From: Hyphomonadaceae bacterium
Lineage (GTDB): Bacteria; Pseudomonadota; Alphaproteobacteria; Caulobacterales; Aquidulcibacteraceae
DNA: 49,145 bases
Reading direction: 5' to 3'
Assembly: GCA_021299265.1 (NCBI GenBank)
Contig: JAJTGP010000135.1
Location: 1-49,145 of the forward strand
Of this stretch, positions 25,066 to 33,140 are shown piece by piece; positions within the stretch are counted from its first letter, which is position 1, and every line of letters starts with the position of its first letter. The notes under the pieces were generated by a model, which saw nothing but the letters and a program-made list of their open reading frames with translations, searched no databases and was not told where the DNA came from. A program made the translations under genes and the position numbers.

Positions 25066-25647
25066 ATGGCGATCGACTTTGCAAAAGCCGCTAACAAAGC
25101 CAAATCAATCAATCCGGCTCCGACCTTGAAGGGCGTCCACCATAGTGCCTTTCGCTGCCGTGACGCCGAAGAGACACGTAAATTCTACGAAGATATTCTG
25201 GGCCTGCCGCTCAAAGCCGCCCTCGTGTTTGAGGAAGAGCCGGGCTCGGGTCGTCCTATCCCTTACATGCATCTGTTCTTTGAATTGGGTGACGGCAATT
25301 ATGTCGCTTTCTTCGATGTTCCCGAAGGGGCCCATAGCGGCAAGTTCAAAATGAAATGGGGCATGGATTTGCATTTCGCCATGGAAGCTGAAAATCACGC
25401 CACGATGATGGCCTTTAAAGATCGGCTAGACCAAGCGGGCATCCCATGCTTTGGCCCAATCGACCATCATTTCGTCCATTCGATCTATTTCTATGATCCC
25501 AATGGTATCAATGTGGAAATCACCTGTCGGGACCCCAAGCATGATGAGATTATGGCCGAAGAATCCGCCAATGCCGCTGACATCATCGCGGCTTGGACGG
25601 CACGGACCGCCGAGCAAAAAGCCCTAAACGCGGCGCAAAAGACCTAA
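25066..25647 (+). CDS. VOC superfamily (glyoxalase/dioxygenase-like) protein
   Basis: This 193-residue protein has one vicinal oxygen chelate domain: KGVHHSAFRCRDAEETRKFYEDILGLPL at the first repeat, HLFFELGDGNYVAFFDVP in the middle and PNGINVEITCRDP near the end. The His and Glu in these phrases are likely metal ligands. It may be an isomerase, lyase or ring-cleaving dioxygenase; sequence does not decide. I chose the ATG at 25066 because GGGGAA precedes it by six bases. The ATG at 25060 overlaps that site, and the track start at 24937 is far too long. The next gene follows after 22 bp, so a shared transcript is likely. Confidence 0.87.
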   Translation: MAIDFAKAANKAKSINPAPTLKGVHHSAFRCRDAEETRKFYEDILGLPLKAALVFEEEPGSGRPIPYMHLFFELGDGNYVAFFDVPEGAHSGKFKMKWGMDLHFAMEAENHATMMAFKDRLDQAGIPCFGPIDHHFVHSIYFYDPNGINVEITCRDPKHDEIMAEESANAADIIAAWTARTAEQKALNAAQKT

Positions 25648-25669
25648 ATCCCTTCCATTAGGAGCCCCC

Positions 25670-26221
25670 ATGTCCCTCATCTACCTCGTGCGTCACGCCG
25701 AGCCTGCCGCCACTTGGGGTGCCCACCCTAATCCGGGCTTGTCAGAGCTTGGCCATAGGCAGGCCGAGGCCGCCGCGACGCGCTTGGCTGACATTGGGGC
25801 CAAAAAGCTCCTCACCTCACCTTTGGCGCGTTGCCAAGAGACGGCGCAGCCGAGTGCGGTTGCCTTAGACTTCACCCCTCATATCGAGCCGCGCGTGGCC
25901 GAAATCCCGGTTCCAGCCCATGTGACCGATCATCGCGACTGGCTGACCAAGGTTATGAGTGGGTCTTGGCAGGACGCTCATGTTGATCAAAGGCTTCGCG
26001 ACTGGCGTGACCAAATTGGCCAAGCCTTGGTAGAGCTCAACCAAGACACTTTGGTGTTTTCGCACTTTGTGGCGATCAATGCGGCGGTGGGGATTGCGAC
26101 GAAATCCCACAGCGTGACCTGCTTTAAGCCCGGCCACGCGTCGGTCACGATCCTGCGCAATGTTGGCGGGACTCTGACAGTGGAAAGCCTTGGTGAGGAA
26201 GCGCCCATCCGCCTGACTTGA
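25670..26221 (+). CDS. Histidine phosphatase family protein
   Basis: This 183-residue protein has the phosphoglycerate mutase-like LVRHAEP motif, a conserved Arg in SPLARCQETAQP and the second His in LVFSHFVAINAAVG. It is a likely small-molecule phosphatase in the cytoplasm, substrate unknown. It is shorter than the first histidine phosphatase in this window and lacks its acidic tail. The ATG follows TAGGAG at good spacing. Two hairpins follow the stop directly, so the VOC-phosphatase unit probably ends there. Confidence 0.88.
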   Translation: MSLIYLVRHAEPAATWGAHPNPGLSELGHRQAEAAATRLADIGAKKLLTSPLARCQETAQPSAVALDFTPHIEPRVAEIPVPAHVTDHRDWLTKVMSGSWQDAHVDQRLRDWRDQIGQALVELNQDTLVFSHFVAINAAVGIATKSHSVTCFKPGHASVTILRNVGGTLTVESLGEEAPIRLT

Positions 26222-26279
26222 CGGCCGGGTGAGTCACAAGGCCGTGAGATCGCGGCAATGTGTCAAGTTTCATTGCCGC
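26221..26279. terminator. Tandem hairpins between a histidine phosphatase gene and yajC
   Basis: The first hairpin is ACGGCC (26221-26226) with GGCCGT (26240-26245). The second is GCGGCAATG (26252-26260) with CATTGCCGC (26271-26279), a perfect 9-bp stem with a 10-base loop. Neither has a T-tract. They directly follow a stop codon, so termination or RNA stabilisation is likely. They also lie 130 bp upstream of yajC and could instead be part of its leader. Confidence 0.5.
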
Positions 26280-26407
26280 AGAGGTCTTTGGCATGCTAAC
26301 TCCCGCGCCTTGCTGCGGTTTGCCTTGCCATTCGGGTTTGGCGTCCTTACCTGCAGCGCACTGTTTAACCGCCTATTCTTCTGTCCGTCAGAAACTTTGA
26401 GGTCCCT

Positions 26408-26758
26408 ATGTTTTCCACCCCCGCTTATGCTCAAGCTGCCGGCGCTGCGGCCCCAGCAGGCCCAGAAGTCATTATGATGCAACTCCTGCCACTCGTGATG
26501 ATTTTGGTGGTGTTCTATTTCTTGCTGATCCGTCCCCAACAAAAGCGTATGAAGCAGCATACGGAGATGTTAGGCGCGATCCGTCGCGGCGACAGCGTCA
26601 TCACTTCGGGTGGGATCATTGGTAAAGTGACCAAAGTGGCAGACGACGAATTGACCGTCGAAATCGCACCAAATGTTGCGGTACGCGTGGTGAAGTCTAC
26701 CGTGAGCCAAGTTCAAGGCAAAGGCGAGCCTGTCGTCGCCAATGACGCCAAATCCTAA
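26408..26758 (+). CDS. yajC: Preprotein translocase accessory subunit YajC
   Basis: This 116-residue membrane protein has one transmembrane helix (VIMMQLLPLVMILVVFYFLLI), followed by the family signature RPQQKRMKQHTEML and a C-terminal domain (RRGDSVITSGGIIGKV). It is a partner of SecDF and YidC at the Sec translocon. The start follows TTTGAGG. The first 20 residues are Ala-rich, as in other alphaproteobacterial YajC proteins. It is the first gene of the yajC-secD-secF run, 59 bp before secD. Confidence 0.96.
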   Translation: MFSTPAYAQAAGAAAPAGPEVIMMQLLPLVMILVVFYFLLIRPQQKRMKQHTEMLGAIRRGDSVITSGGIIGKVTKVADDELTVEIAPNVAVRVVKSTVSQVQGKGEPVVANDAKS

Positions 26759-26817
26759 TTGAGATCAGTGCAGGCCCGTCTCGAAAGGGTCCGCTTCTGC
26801 CGAAGGGCTAGATAGAC

Positions 26818-28467
26818 GTGTTACATGTTGCGCGCTGGCGGGTTCTCGCCGTTATCATCGTTTCCCTCCTGGGCTTGATTTTCGCCCTGCCGAATGCCCT
26901 ACCGCAATCGGTGCGCGACTCGATGCCGAGCTTCTTGCCCAGCAAGACCGTCAATCTGGGTCTGGACCTGCAGGGCGGCTCCTATCTCATGTTCGAAGTG
27001 GAGAGCCAAGTGGTCTATAAGGCCCGCTTGGAAGCGGTTGCTGATGACCTCTCGCGGGAGTTGCGTGGCCAGAAACGCCCCGGCGAATTGGGCGCTTCAA
27101 AGACACCTATCCTGTTCGCAGGTCGTGGCCTAACCCCGGATGGGCAAGTTGCGCGTGTCACGATCCAAAACCCAGCGGACATTCCAGAGGCCATTAAGCG
27201 TATCGAAACCTTGGCTTCACCCGTTATTGGCCTGACCGGGCCTACGGGGCGGACCGATTTGGACGTCAAAGCTGCCCCCGGCAATGTGGTCGAAATCCGT
27301 CTGACCGATGAAGCCAAAGTGGCAATGACCCGCCGCGCCGTCAGCCAATCTATCGAAGTTATCCGTCGCCGGATCGATGAAACTGGCACCAAGGAACCCG
27401 CGATCACCCGCCAAGGTGTCGACCGGATTGTGGTGCAAGCCCCCGGTGAGAGCGATCCTGAAAAGCTGAAGCGCTTGGTTGGTCAGACAGCCCGTCTGAC
27501 GTTCCAAATGGTCGATGAAACGGTTTCGCCATCGGAGGCCGCCGCTGGTCGCATTCCGCCGGGCTCGATCCTATTGGAGCAACCCGGTCGCTCAGAAGAG
27601 CCGATGGTTCTGGTTCGTCGTCGCGCGCTGGTGACTGGCGATAATTTGACCAAGGCAGACCCCGGCTTTGACCAACAATCTGGCGAACCTGCTGTGACTT
27701 TCCAATTCGATGGCGCAGGCGCACGTGCTTTTGCCCGTGCCTCGACTGATAATGTTGGCAAGCGGTTTGCCATTGTTCTCGACGATAAGGTTCTTTCCGC
27801 TCCATCCATTCGCGAGCCCATCTTGGGCGGAAGTGGCCAGATTTCTGGTAGCTTCACGATTGAAAGTGCCAATGAATTGGCGACCTTGTTGCGGGCAGGG
27901 GCATTGCCTGCACCTTTGAAAGTGATGGAACAGCGCACGGTTGGCCCCGAATTGGGCCGCGACTCCATCAATGCCGGTGCAACGGCTGGCATTATCGCCA
28001 TGCTCTTGATCGTCGTCTTCATGATCCTGGCTTACGGCCTGGTCTTTGGCGGCATTGCGATCTTGGCTCTGACGGTCAATCTGATCTTGATTTTGGCAGC
28101 TATGACCATGGTCGGTGCAACACTGACCCTACCCGGTATCGCCGGTCTGATCTTGACCATTGGCGCCGCGGTGGATGCCAACGTGCTGATCTATGAACGC
28201 ATGCGGGAAGAGGAATTGGCGGGCAGATCTACAGCCTTGGCGATTGATGCGGGCTTTAAGCGCGCGATCGTGACCGTTATGGACGCCAACGTGACGGCCC
28301 TGTTGACTGCGTTGATCCTTTTCTACTTTGGTGCCGGCCCCGTCCGCGGCTTTGCTTGGACCCTTTCAATTGGCGTGATCACGTCGCTCTTTACCGCCAT
28401 CCTGATGACGCAGGTCTTGGTCGCTGCCTGGTATCGGCAGACCAAACCTAAGCGCCTGCCGATCTGA
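26818..28467 (+). CDS. secD: Protein translocase subunit SecD
   Basis: This 549-residue inner-membrane protein uses proton flow to help pull secreted proteins into the periplasm. It starts with MLHVARWRVLAVIIVSLLGLI, an N-terminal helix followed by the motif LGLDLQGGSYLM, a large periplasmic P1 domain and six helices in all. Helix 4 has the conserved GAAVDANVLIYERMREE motif that serves proton conduction. The start codon is GTG at 26818; family proteins usually begin M-L-H/Y here, so this choice fits. It is in operon with yajC and secF. Confidence 0.96.
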   Translation: MLHVARWRVLAVIIVSLLGLIFALPNALPQSVRDSMPSFLPSKTVNLGLDLQGGSYLMFEVESQVVYKARLEAVADDLSRELRGQKRPGELGASKTPILFAGRGLTPDGQVARVTIQNPADIPEAIKRIETLASPVIGLTGPTGRTDLDVKAAPGNVVEIRLTDEAKVAMTRRAVSQSIEVIRRRIDETGTKEPAITRQGVDRIVVQAPGESDPEKLKRLVGQTARLTFQMVDETVSPSEAAAGRIPPGSILLEQPGRSEEPMVLVRRRALVTGDNLTKADPGFDQQSGEPAVTFQFDGAGARAFARASTDNVGKRFAIVLDDKVLSAPSIREPILGGSGQISGSFTIESANELATLLRAGALPAPLKVMEQRTVGPELGRDSINAGATAGIIAMLLIVVFMILAYGLVFGGIAILALTVNLILILAAMTMVGATLTLPGIAGLILTIGAAVDANVLIYERMREEELAGRSTALAIDAGFKRAIVTVMDANVTALLTALILFYFGAGPVRGFAWTLSIGVITSLFTAILMTQVLVAAWYRQTKPKRLPI

Positions 28468-28478
28468 GGAATACGAAC

Positions 28479-29423
28479 ATGAAATGGCCCTTTATCAAAC
28501 TCATCCCCAAGAACACTAAGTTCAGGTTTGTTCGTTTCTCGATCCCCGCCGCGATTGTCTCGGTGGTGCTGTGCATTGCCTCGCTCGTATCCTGCTTCAC
28601 GCTCGGTCTGAATTTCGGGATCGACTTTAAGGGCGGCACGGTTGTTGAGGCGGTTTGGGACAAGCCAATCAATCTGGCGCAAGTGCGTGAGCGGGTTGGA
28701 AATATGAATTTGCGCGATGTTGGCGTTCAAGACTTCCAAGAGCCAAACCAAGCGATGATCCGCTTCTTGCCGCCTGAAGGGGCGGATGCTTCGGCAACCG
28801 TGGACGCGGTCAAGGCCGAGTTGCGCGCCATTATGCCGGGCGTCAAATTCCCGCGTGTCGAAGTGGTGGGGCCAAAGGTCTCGGAAGAATTGGGCACCAA
28901 TGGCGCCTTGGCCTTGGGCATCGCAATCATTCTGGTCGTGCTTTACATCTGGACCCGGTTTGAATTGCAAATGGGCTTTGGTTCCATCGTTGCCTTGGCC
29001 CACGATATCATTCTGACTTTGGGCTTCATGTCCATCACGCAACTCGACTTTTCCTTGACGACGATTGCCGCGCTTTTGACAATCATTGGCTATTCGATGA
29101 ACGACACGGTGGTGGTGTTCGACCGGATGCGGGAAAACATGCGCAAATATAAGAAGATGTCGCTGGGTGATATCATCGATTTGTCGACCAATGAGACATT
29201 GTCGCGCACGATCATTACAGCTTTGACCACCTTCCTCGCTTTGTTGGGTTTGACCGTTGTTGGTGGCGAAACCATGCAAGTGTTCACGGTGATCATGCTG
29301 TTTGGCGTGTTCATCGGCACCTATTCGTCGATCTATGTCGCCGCACCCGTTCTGATCTTGTGGCCACCTAAGCGTGGCGCGGAGAAGGCTGCGGCCAGAA
29401 CCGAAGCAGACGCACGGCCCTAG
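28479..29423 (+). CDS. secF: Protein translocase subunit SecF
   Basis: This 314-residue inner-membrane partner of SecD has six helices. The first periplasmic motif is LNFGIDFKGGTVVE, and helix 4 has the expected IIGYSMNDTVVVFDRMRENM. The complex uses the proton-motive force in late steps of export. The ATG follows GAGGA and lies 11 bp after secD. The next gene starts six bases after the stop, so one transcript is likely. Confidence 0.96.
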   Translation: MKWPFIKLIPKNTKFRFVRFSIPAAIVSVVLCIASLVSCFTLGLNFGIDFKGGTVVEAVWDKPINLAQVRERVGNMNLRDVGVQDFQEPNQAMIRFLPPEGADASATVDAVKAELRAIMPGVKFPRVEVVGPKVSEELGTNGALALGIAIILVVLYIWTRFELQMGFGSIVALAHDIILTLGFMSITQLDFSLTTIAALLTIIGYSMNDTVVVFDRMRENMRKYKKMSLGDIIDLSTNETLSRTIITALTTFLALLGLTVVGGETMQVFTVIMLFGVFIGTYSSIYVAAPVLILWPPKRGAEKAAARTEADARP

Positions 29424-29428
29424 TCGCC

Positions 29429-29830
29429 ATGCAATTGGTCCCCGCAACAGGCAAAGGCCGCCCGCTGATCACAGCTTATGGTGCAGGTGGCTTTCGCTTC
29501 GGCTTGGAGATAGGCGATGTGCGCCTTGAAGGCTCTGTCCTGATTTTGGCCGATACACCGTCTGCTTGGGGGCCTCTGACAATGGTGGACTTGGCAGGGG
29601 AATCCCTGAGCGCACATTTCGCGCCGATCCTGGACTTGAAGGGTGAGATTGAATTCCTACTCTTCGGGACTGGCGGCGATATGGTGCCGCCGCCTGCTGG
29701 CGTTCGCGACCTACTGAAGGGTGCGGGCATCGGCCTTGAGATCATGCCAACGCCCGCGGCCTGTCGTACCTATAATCATTTAGCCACTGAGGGCCGTCAC
29801 TTTGCAGTGGCAATGTTACCTGTAACGTGA
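29429..29830 (+). CDS. Mth938-like (DUF498) protein, NDUFAF3-like
   Basis: This 133-residue protein matches the Mth938/DUF498 fold, in which human NDUFAF3, a mitochondrial complex I assembly factor, also belongs. Family-like phrases are ITAYGAGGFRFG, LEGSVLILAD, EFLLFGTGGDMVPPP and EIMPTPAACRTYNHLATEGR. There is no signal peptide, so it acts in the cytoplasm or at the membrane. Gene order secD-secF-Mth938 is conserved in alphaproteobacteria, and a link to respiratory complex assembly has been proposed from that. In bacteria the role is not settled. Confidence 0.9.
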   Translation: MQLVPATGKGRPLITAYGAGGFRFGLEIGDVRLEGSVLILADTPSAWGPLTMVDLAGESLSAHFAPILDLKGEIEFLLFGTGGDMVPPPAGVRDLLKGAGIGLEIMPTPAACRTYNHLATEGRHFAVAMLPVT

Positions 29831-29891
29831 CATGGCGGGGAAATAGGCTACATAGGGGCTAATCTAGCCATCCGTACTTAAAGGGGAAACT

Positions 29892-30512
29892 ATGGGCGCG
29901 CTTCTTTCTAACTTCAGAAACACATTCATCGTCAGTTTGGTGTTAGCTATCGTTTTGATCGCCGTCTTTGCCGGTCAACCCAATAACACATCGGGCAATA
30001 TGCACGAATTGATGGGCCATGCAGCCATGCGCTGGTTGCACGTCTTCTTTGGCATCTTGTGGATCGGCCTGCTCTATTATTTCAACTTCGTGCAAATCCG
30101 CACCATGCCGAAAATCCCTGATGAACTGAAGCCAGCTATCGGCAAGTTCATCGCGCCAGAAGCGTTGTTCTGGTTCCGTTGGGCCGCTGTGGGTACTTTG
30201 GTGACCGGCATTCTGGTCGCTTGGGCACGGGGCTATTTGGTCTCTTCGCTGACTTTGAACGCCGCCAATGGCTTTGCTTTGGATGATGGCAGTGTGTTCA
30301 TCGGCATCGGCATGTGGCTGGCCATCATCATGTTCCTCAATGTGTGGCTCGTGATCTGGCCAAACCAGAAGATTGCTTTGGGCTTGGTCGAAGCGCCCGC
30401 AGAGGCAAAGCCAAAGGCTGCGCGCACCGCTATGTTGTTCTCGCGCACCAATATGCTGCTGTCGCTACCCATGTTGGTCGCCATGACCATGCGCCAAACC
30501 ATGTGGGGCTAA
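29892..30512 (+). CDS. Membrane protein with Urate_ox_N-like domain
   Basis: This 206-residue protein has several transmembrane helices: one near the N-terminus (NTFIVSLVLAIVLIAVFAG), then MRWLHVFFGILWIGLLYYFNFVQ, WFRWAAVGTLVTGILVAW, IGIGMWLAIIMFLNVWLVIWP and a C-terminal one. The WLHVxxGIxWIG phrase is shared with the N-terminal membrane part of the urate hydroxylase PuuD. This protein lacks the C-terminal cytochrome c domain, so it should not be called a urate oxidase. Conserved His residues could bind heme. The start follows AAAGGGGAAAC. A good terminator follows the stop by 22 bp. Confidence 0.78.
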   Translation: MGALLSNFRNTFIVSLVLAIVLIAVFAGQPNNTSGNMHELMGHAAMRWLHVFFGILWIGLLYYFNFVQIRTMPKIPDELKPAIGKFIAPEALFWFRWAAVGTLVTGILVAWARGYLVSSLTLNAANGFALDDGSVFIGIGMWLAIIMFLNVWLVIWPNQKIALGLVEAPAEAKPKAARTAMLFSRTNMLLSLPMLVAMTMRQTMWG

Positions 30513-30534
30513 ACCCTTTTCGATCCTATGAAAG

Positions 30535-30564
30535 CGGCCCGCCCCAGTGCGGGCCGTTTTTGTT
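30535..30564 (+). terminator. Rho-independent terminator after the Urate_ox_N-like gene
   Basis: The stem CGGCCCGC-CCCAGT-GCGGGCCG (8 bp, six-base loop) is followed by TTTTTGTT. This is a standard intrinsic terminator. Its T-tract runs straight into the ribosome-binding site of the next gene (GGGGAG), whose ATG lies at 30576. Confidence 0.85.
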
Positions 30565-30575
30565 GGGGAGCTGCC

Positions 30576-31421
30576 ATGATCACGCTTAGTCCCGATATGA
30601 TTGAACAAGCGGCCCAAGTCGCGCCGGACCAAACCTTGGCCACGAGCTTTCTGGCACCAGAAGCGCGGGCTGGAATGATCGCGCTCATTCTGTTTGCCCA
30701 CGAAGTCTCCCGTGCGCGCCAAGCCGTGTCCGAGCCCATGTTAGCAGCCATCCGCCTGCAATGGTGGCGCGAGGCGTTGGACGAAATTTATACCGGCAAG
30801 ACGGTGCGCGCCCAGCCGACGGCGCAAGCGCTGGCTCAAACCATTCGCGCCTTTGATCTGCCTCGGCCTTGGTTGGATACCTTGATCGATGCCTTCGCCG
30901 TCGAACAGGACGACGTGCCCTTTCAGACTTGGGCGGAATTGGTCGACCATGGCGACCAGACCTATGGCAATTTCAACCGCCTGGCCTTGTTGATCGCAGG
31001 TGCCCCGGCCATCTCGGCACCCTTAGACCAAGTAGCGCGGCACGCAGGCATCTTATGGCGTCTCTGTGACCTGATGGCGCAATGGCCCCGCTGGACGCAT
31101 CGGCGTCAGTTGTGGCTGCCGGTGGAGGCGCAGGCGGGCTTGGATCGTGAGGCGACCTTTGCAGGCAAGACCAGCCGTGAACTGGCAATCGGCCTCCAGC
31201 AAGCTCATGATCATATCGTGGCGGCGCGTAAGAGGGCCAATCAAGCCTGCGCAGAAGCCGCCTTTGGGCTGGCCTTCCCGGCCGTGGCCTATGCTGCACT
31301 GGGCTTTCCCTATGCCAAAGCCTATAGGTCGCTGCGTGACCCATTCCGGCAGGTAGCAAGCCTAAGCCTGCTAGAGCGCCAGTTGCGGCTTGTTTGGGCC
31401 GTTGCACGCCAGCGCCTCTAG
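30576..31421 (+). CDS. Squalene/phytoene synthase family protein, NDUFAF6-like
   Basis: This 281-residue protein has the all-helical squalene/phytoene synthase fold but looks like the NDUFAF6 branch. The first Asp-rich motif region reads RLQWWREALDEIY, as in NDUFAF6. The second, normally NxxRDxxED, is replaced by LCDLMAQWPRWTHRRQLWLP, so prenyl synthase activity is doubtful. It may be a respiratory complex I assembly factor. I chose the ATG at 30576, after TTGGGGAG; the track start at 30528 lies inside the terminator. It stands at the end of the yajC-secDF-Mth938 neighbourhood. Confidence 0.85.
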   Translation: MITLSPDMIEQAAQVAPDQTLATSFLAPEARAGMIALILFAHEVSRARQAVSEPMLAAIRLQWWREALDEIYTGKTVRAQPTAQALAQTIRAFDLPRPWLDTLIDAFAVEQDDVPFQTWAELVDHGDQTYGNFNRLALLIAGAPAISAPLDQVARHAGILWRLCDLMAQWPRWTHRRQLWLPVEAQAGLDREATFAGKTSRELAIGLQQAHDHIVAARKRANQACAEAAFGLAFPAVAYAALGFPYAKAYRSLRDPFRQVASLSLLERQLRLVWAVARQRL

Positions 31422-31431
31422 GGCGTTGGTG

Positions 31432-33045
31432 TTATTTCGCGGGGTCCAGTGGCGCGAGATAAAGATAAATCGCGCGATGGCCACCATTAGGCAAAGGCCC
31501 GCCTAAGCGACAATGGGTAACTTTCACATCGCGCACATAGGCATGATCATGCGCGACGCCGATCAGGCCGAAAGCTTGGCTAACTGTTGTGCCCATAAAG
31601 CCGCCACAGCGCACCCGCGTGACATTGCCATATTTGCGGAACTGACTCATCGCGCCATCCCACGGGGCAACACCAAAGTCACCCAGAACAGCGACGGGGC
31701 CGTCTTGATCGCCAGCCCGGACTGCGGTGCGATTTAACTGCGACTCCCGCGCGACACCGATTTCTTTGCCGCCTCTGGAGGGCGGGGGCAGGGTGGCGAT
31801 AATGGTCAGGTCACCTGCCGCGGTGCGTGCAATTGTCGGCTCGCCCGGTATGGTAGAGGATTGCCAACGGCCACGCGACAAGACAGCGATGCTGGTTGGC
31901 TCGGCGAAGTTAGGCCGCTCAATGACGTTCCAGCCCTGCGGCGGCGTCAGAATGCTTTGTGGCGCTCTGGCAATCAGCACAAGACTTGCCTTTTGCCGCT
32001 CTGCCTCGCTCAAAACCTTTTTAAGCGCCTTGTCGTCCCCGGCAACATTGGCCCAGGCCACGACGGCATTTGAGATCTCGCCGCCTTTAGGGCCCGCGCC
32101 GAGGGAGGGGATAATCACCATCAGATTGATCGCGCCAACGACCGCCGACGCTATCATCATACTTCGGCCGCGCACCAAAGCCCACGAGAGACCGGCGGCC
32201 AATGCTAACAGCGTCCAATACCAACGATAGCTGGATGCCGCGTCAAATGGATGTCCTAGGGGGGCTAAGAAGGATAGCAGGGTAAAAAACAGGGCGATGG
32301 CAAAAAGCGCCGTGCCTACCACCGTAGCGGCCAGTTTTTGTGCTGCCTTGCGCCGACCAATTGGACTGCGCTTCATATTCGCCCGGCGCTGTGCCGCCCT
32401 AGAAGGGCCGGGCGCACGTTCAACGCGCTTTGCCGCTGACGTCGAGGTGATGCCCACGGGTGCTGCCGCCAACATTGGCTCGGTGGAAGGCTCTGGCCTC
32501 TCTGGCCCCTCTGGCTCTGGCACATCATCTTGAGCAGAGGAAAGTGGCTCAAATTCTTCCGGCGCAGGCTCGGCAACGAATTCTGGCGTGGCTTCTGGCT
32601 CGGAATAATTCTCCGCCACTTGGTCAATTATTGCTGCGGCTTCAACGTTGGCCTCTGGCTCGGCTGGTACATCTTCCTCAGCTTCATAAAGCTCGGGTGC
32701 ATCGGGTGGAATTTCAGCAACCAGTTCAGGGTCAGGCACAGGCTCAGGTTCTGGACTGGGTTCCGGCTCCGGTTCTTTGGCTTCAGCGGGGCTTTCCATC
32801 CAGTCTAGTAGGCTGGGTTGCGCGGTCTGCGCCGGCGGCTTTGCTGCGACAAGTGCGGGTTCCTCAACCCATATGTTCTCGGACACAGGCTCTGGTTCGT
32901 CAAATACGCTTTGATCTGGGTCCAGAGGCGCGGCGGCGCTCGCAGCAACGGGCATGGGCTCGTCTCGGACAGAGCGACCCAATAGCGGATCATACTCGTC
33001 GTCCAACTCATCAACAGGTCCTAGCCGAAGGATCGGTTTTGCCAT
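31432..33045 (-). CDS. Acidic membrane protein with degenerate EEP-like domain
   Basis: This 537-residue protein has three parts. Residues 40-195 are disordered and very rich in Glu and Pro (EPEPEPSPEPEPVPDP). Three hydrophobic helices follow at about 239-262, 276-291 and 297-314. The last 215 residues resemble endonuclease/exonuclease/phosphatase family proteins: AVLGDFGVAPWDG aligns with the usual GDFN...PW, and GGHRAIYLYL with SDHRP. Key Asn and Asp residues are replaced, so nuclease activity is doubtful. Some membrane EEP proteins have this helix-then-EEP layout. The ATG at 33045 has no strong ribosome-binding site. It converges with the NDUFAF6-like gene 10 bp away and lies downstream of argC. 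Confidence 0.72.
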   Translation of the reverse strand: MAKPILRLGPVDELDDEYDPLLGRSVRDEPMPVAASAAAPLDPDQSVFDEPEPVSENIWVEEPALVAAKPPAQTAQPSLLDWMESPAEAKEPEPEPSPEPEPVPDPELVAEIPPDAPELYEAEEDVPAEPEANVEAAAIIDQVAENYSEPEATPEFVAEPAPEEFEPLSSAQDDVPEPEGPERPEPSTEPMLAAAPVGITSTSAAKRVERAPGPSRAAQRRANMKRSPIGRRKAAQKLAATVVGTALFAIALFFTLLSFLAPLGHPFDAASSYRWYWTLLALAAGLSWALVRGRSMMIASAVVGAINLMVIIPSLGAGPKGGEISNAVVAWANVAGDDKALKKVLSEAERQKASLVLIARAPQSILTPPQGWNVIERPNFAEPTSIAVLSRGRWQSSTIPGEPTIARTAAGDLTIIATLPPPSRGGKEIGVARESQLNRTAVRAGDQDGPVAVLGDFGVAPWDGAMSQFRKYGNVTRVRCGGFMGTTVSQAFGLIGVAHDHAYVRDVKVTHCRLGGPLPNGGHRAIYLYLAPLDPAK

Positions 33046-33140
33046 ATTTGCCCGACTCTCTCATCTGCCAAACAAGGCTATTGGCCTCGCGTACAAACAC
33101 GTGCGCGCGCGGCAAGGCCCGCTCTGGACCGAGGTCTCCT

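Noticed and set aside
28323-29447. Minus-strand ORF of 374 residues opposite secF
   Set aside because: secF is certain on the plus strand, and the product is His/Gln/Asp-rich without any fold signature, as expected for an antisense shadow.
29892-30512. Calling the membrane protein a urate hydroxylase (PuuD)
   Set aside because: Only the N-terminal membrane part is similar; the cytochrome c domain of PuuD is missing and no purine genes are nearby.
32640-32800. Repetitive GGCTCTGG/GGTTC-like tract, considered as a repeat array or CRISPR
   Set aside because: It is imperfect codon-level repetition that encodes the Glu-Pro-rich segment; there are no spacers or constant repeats.
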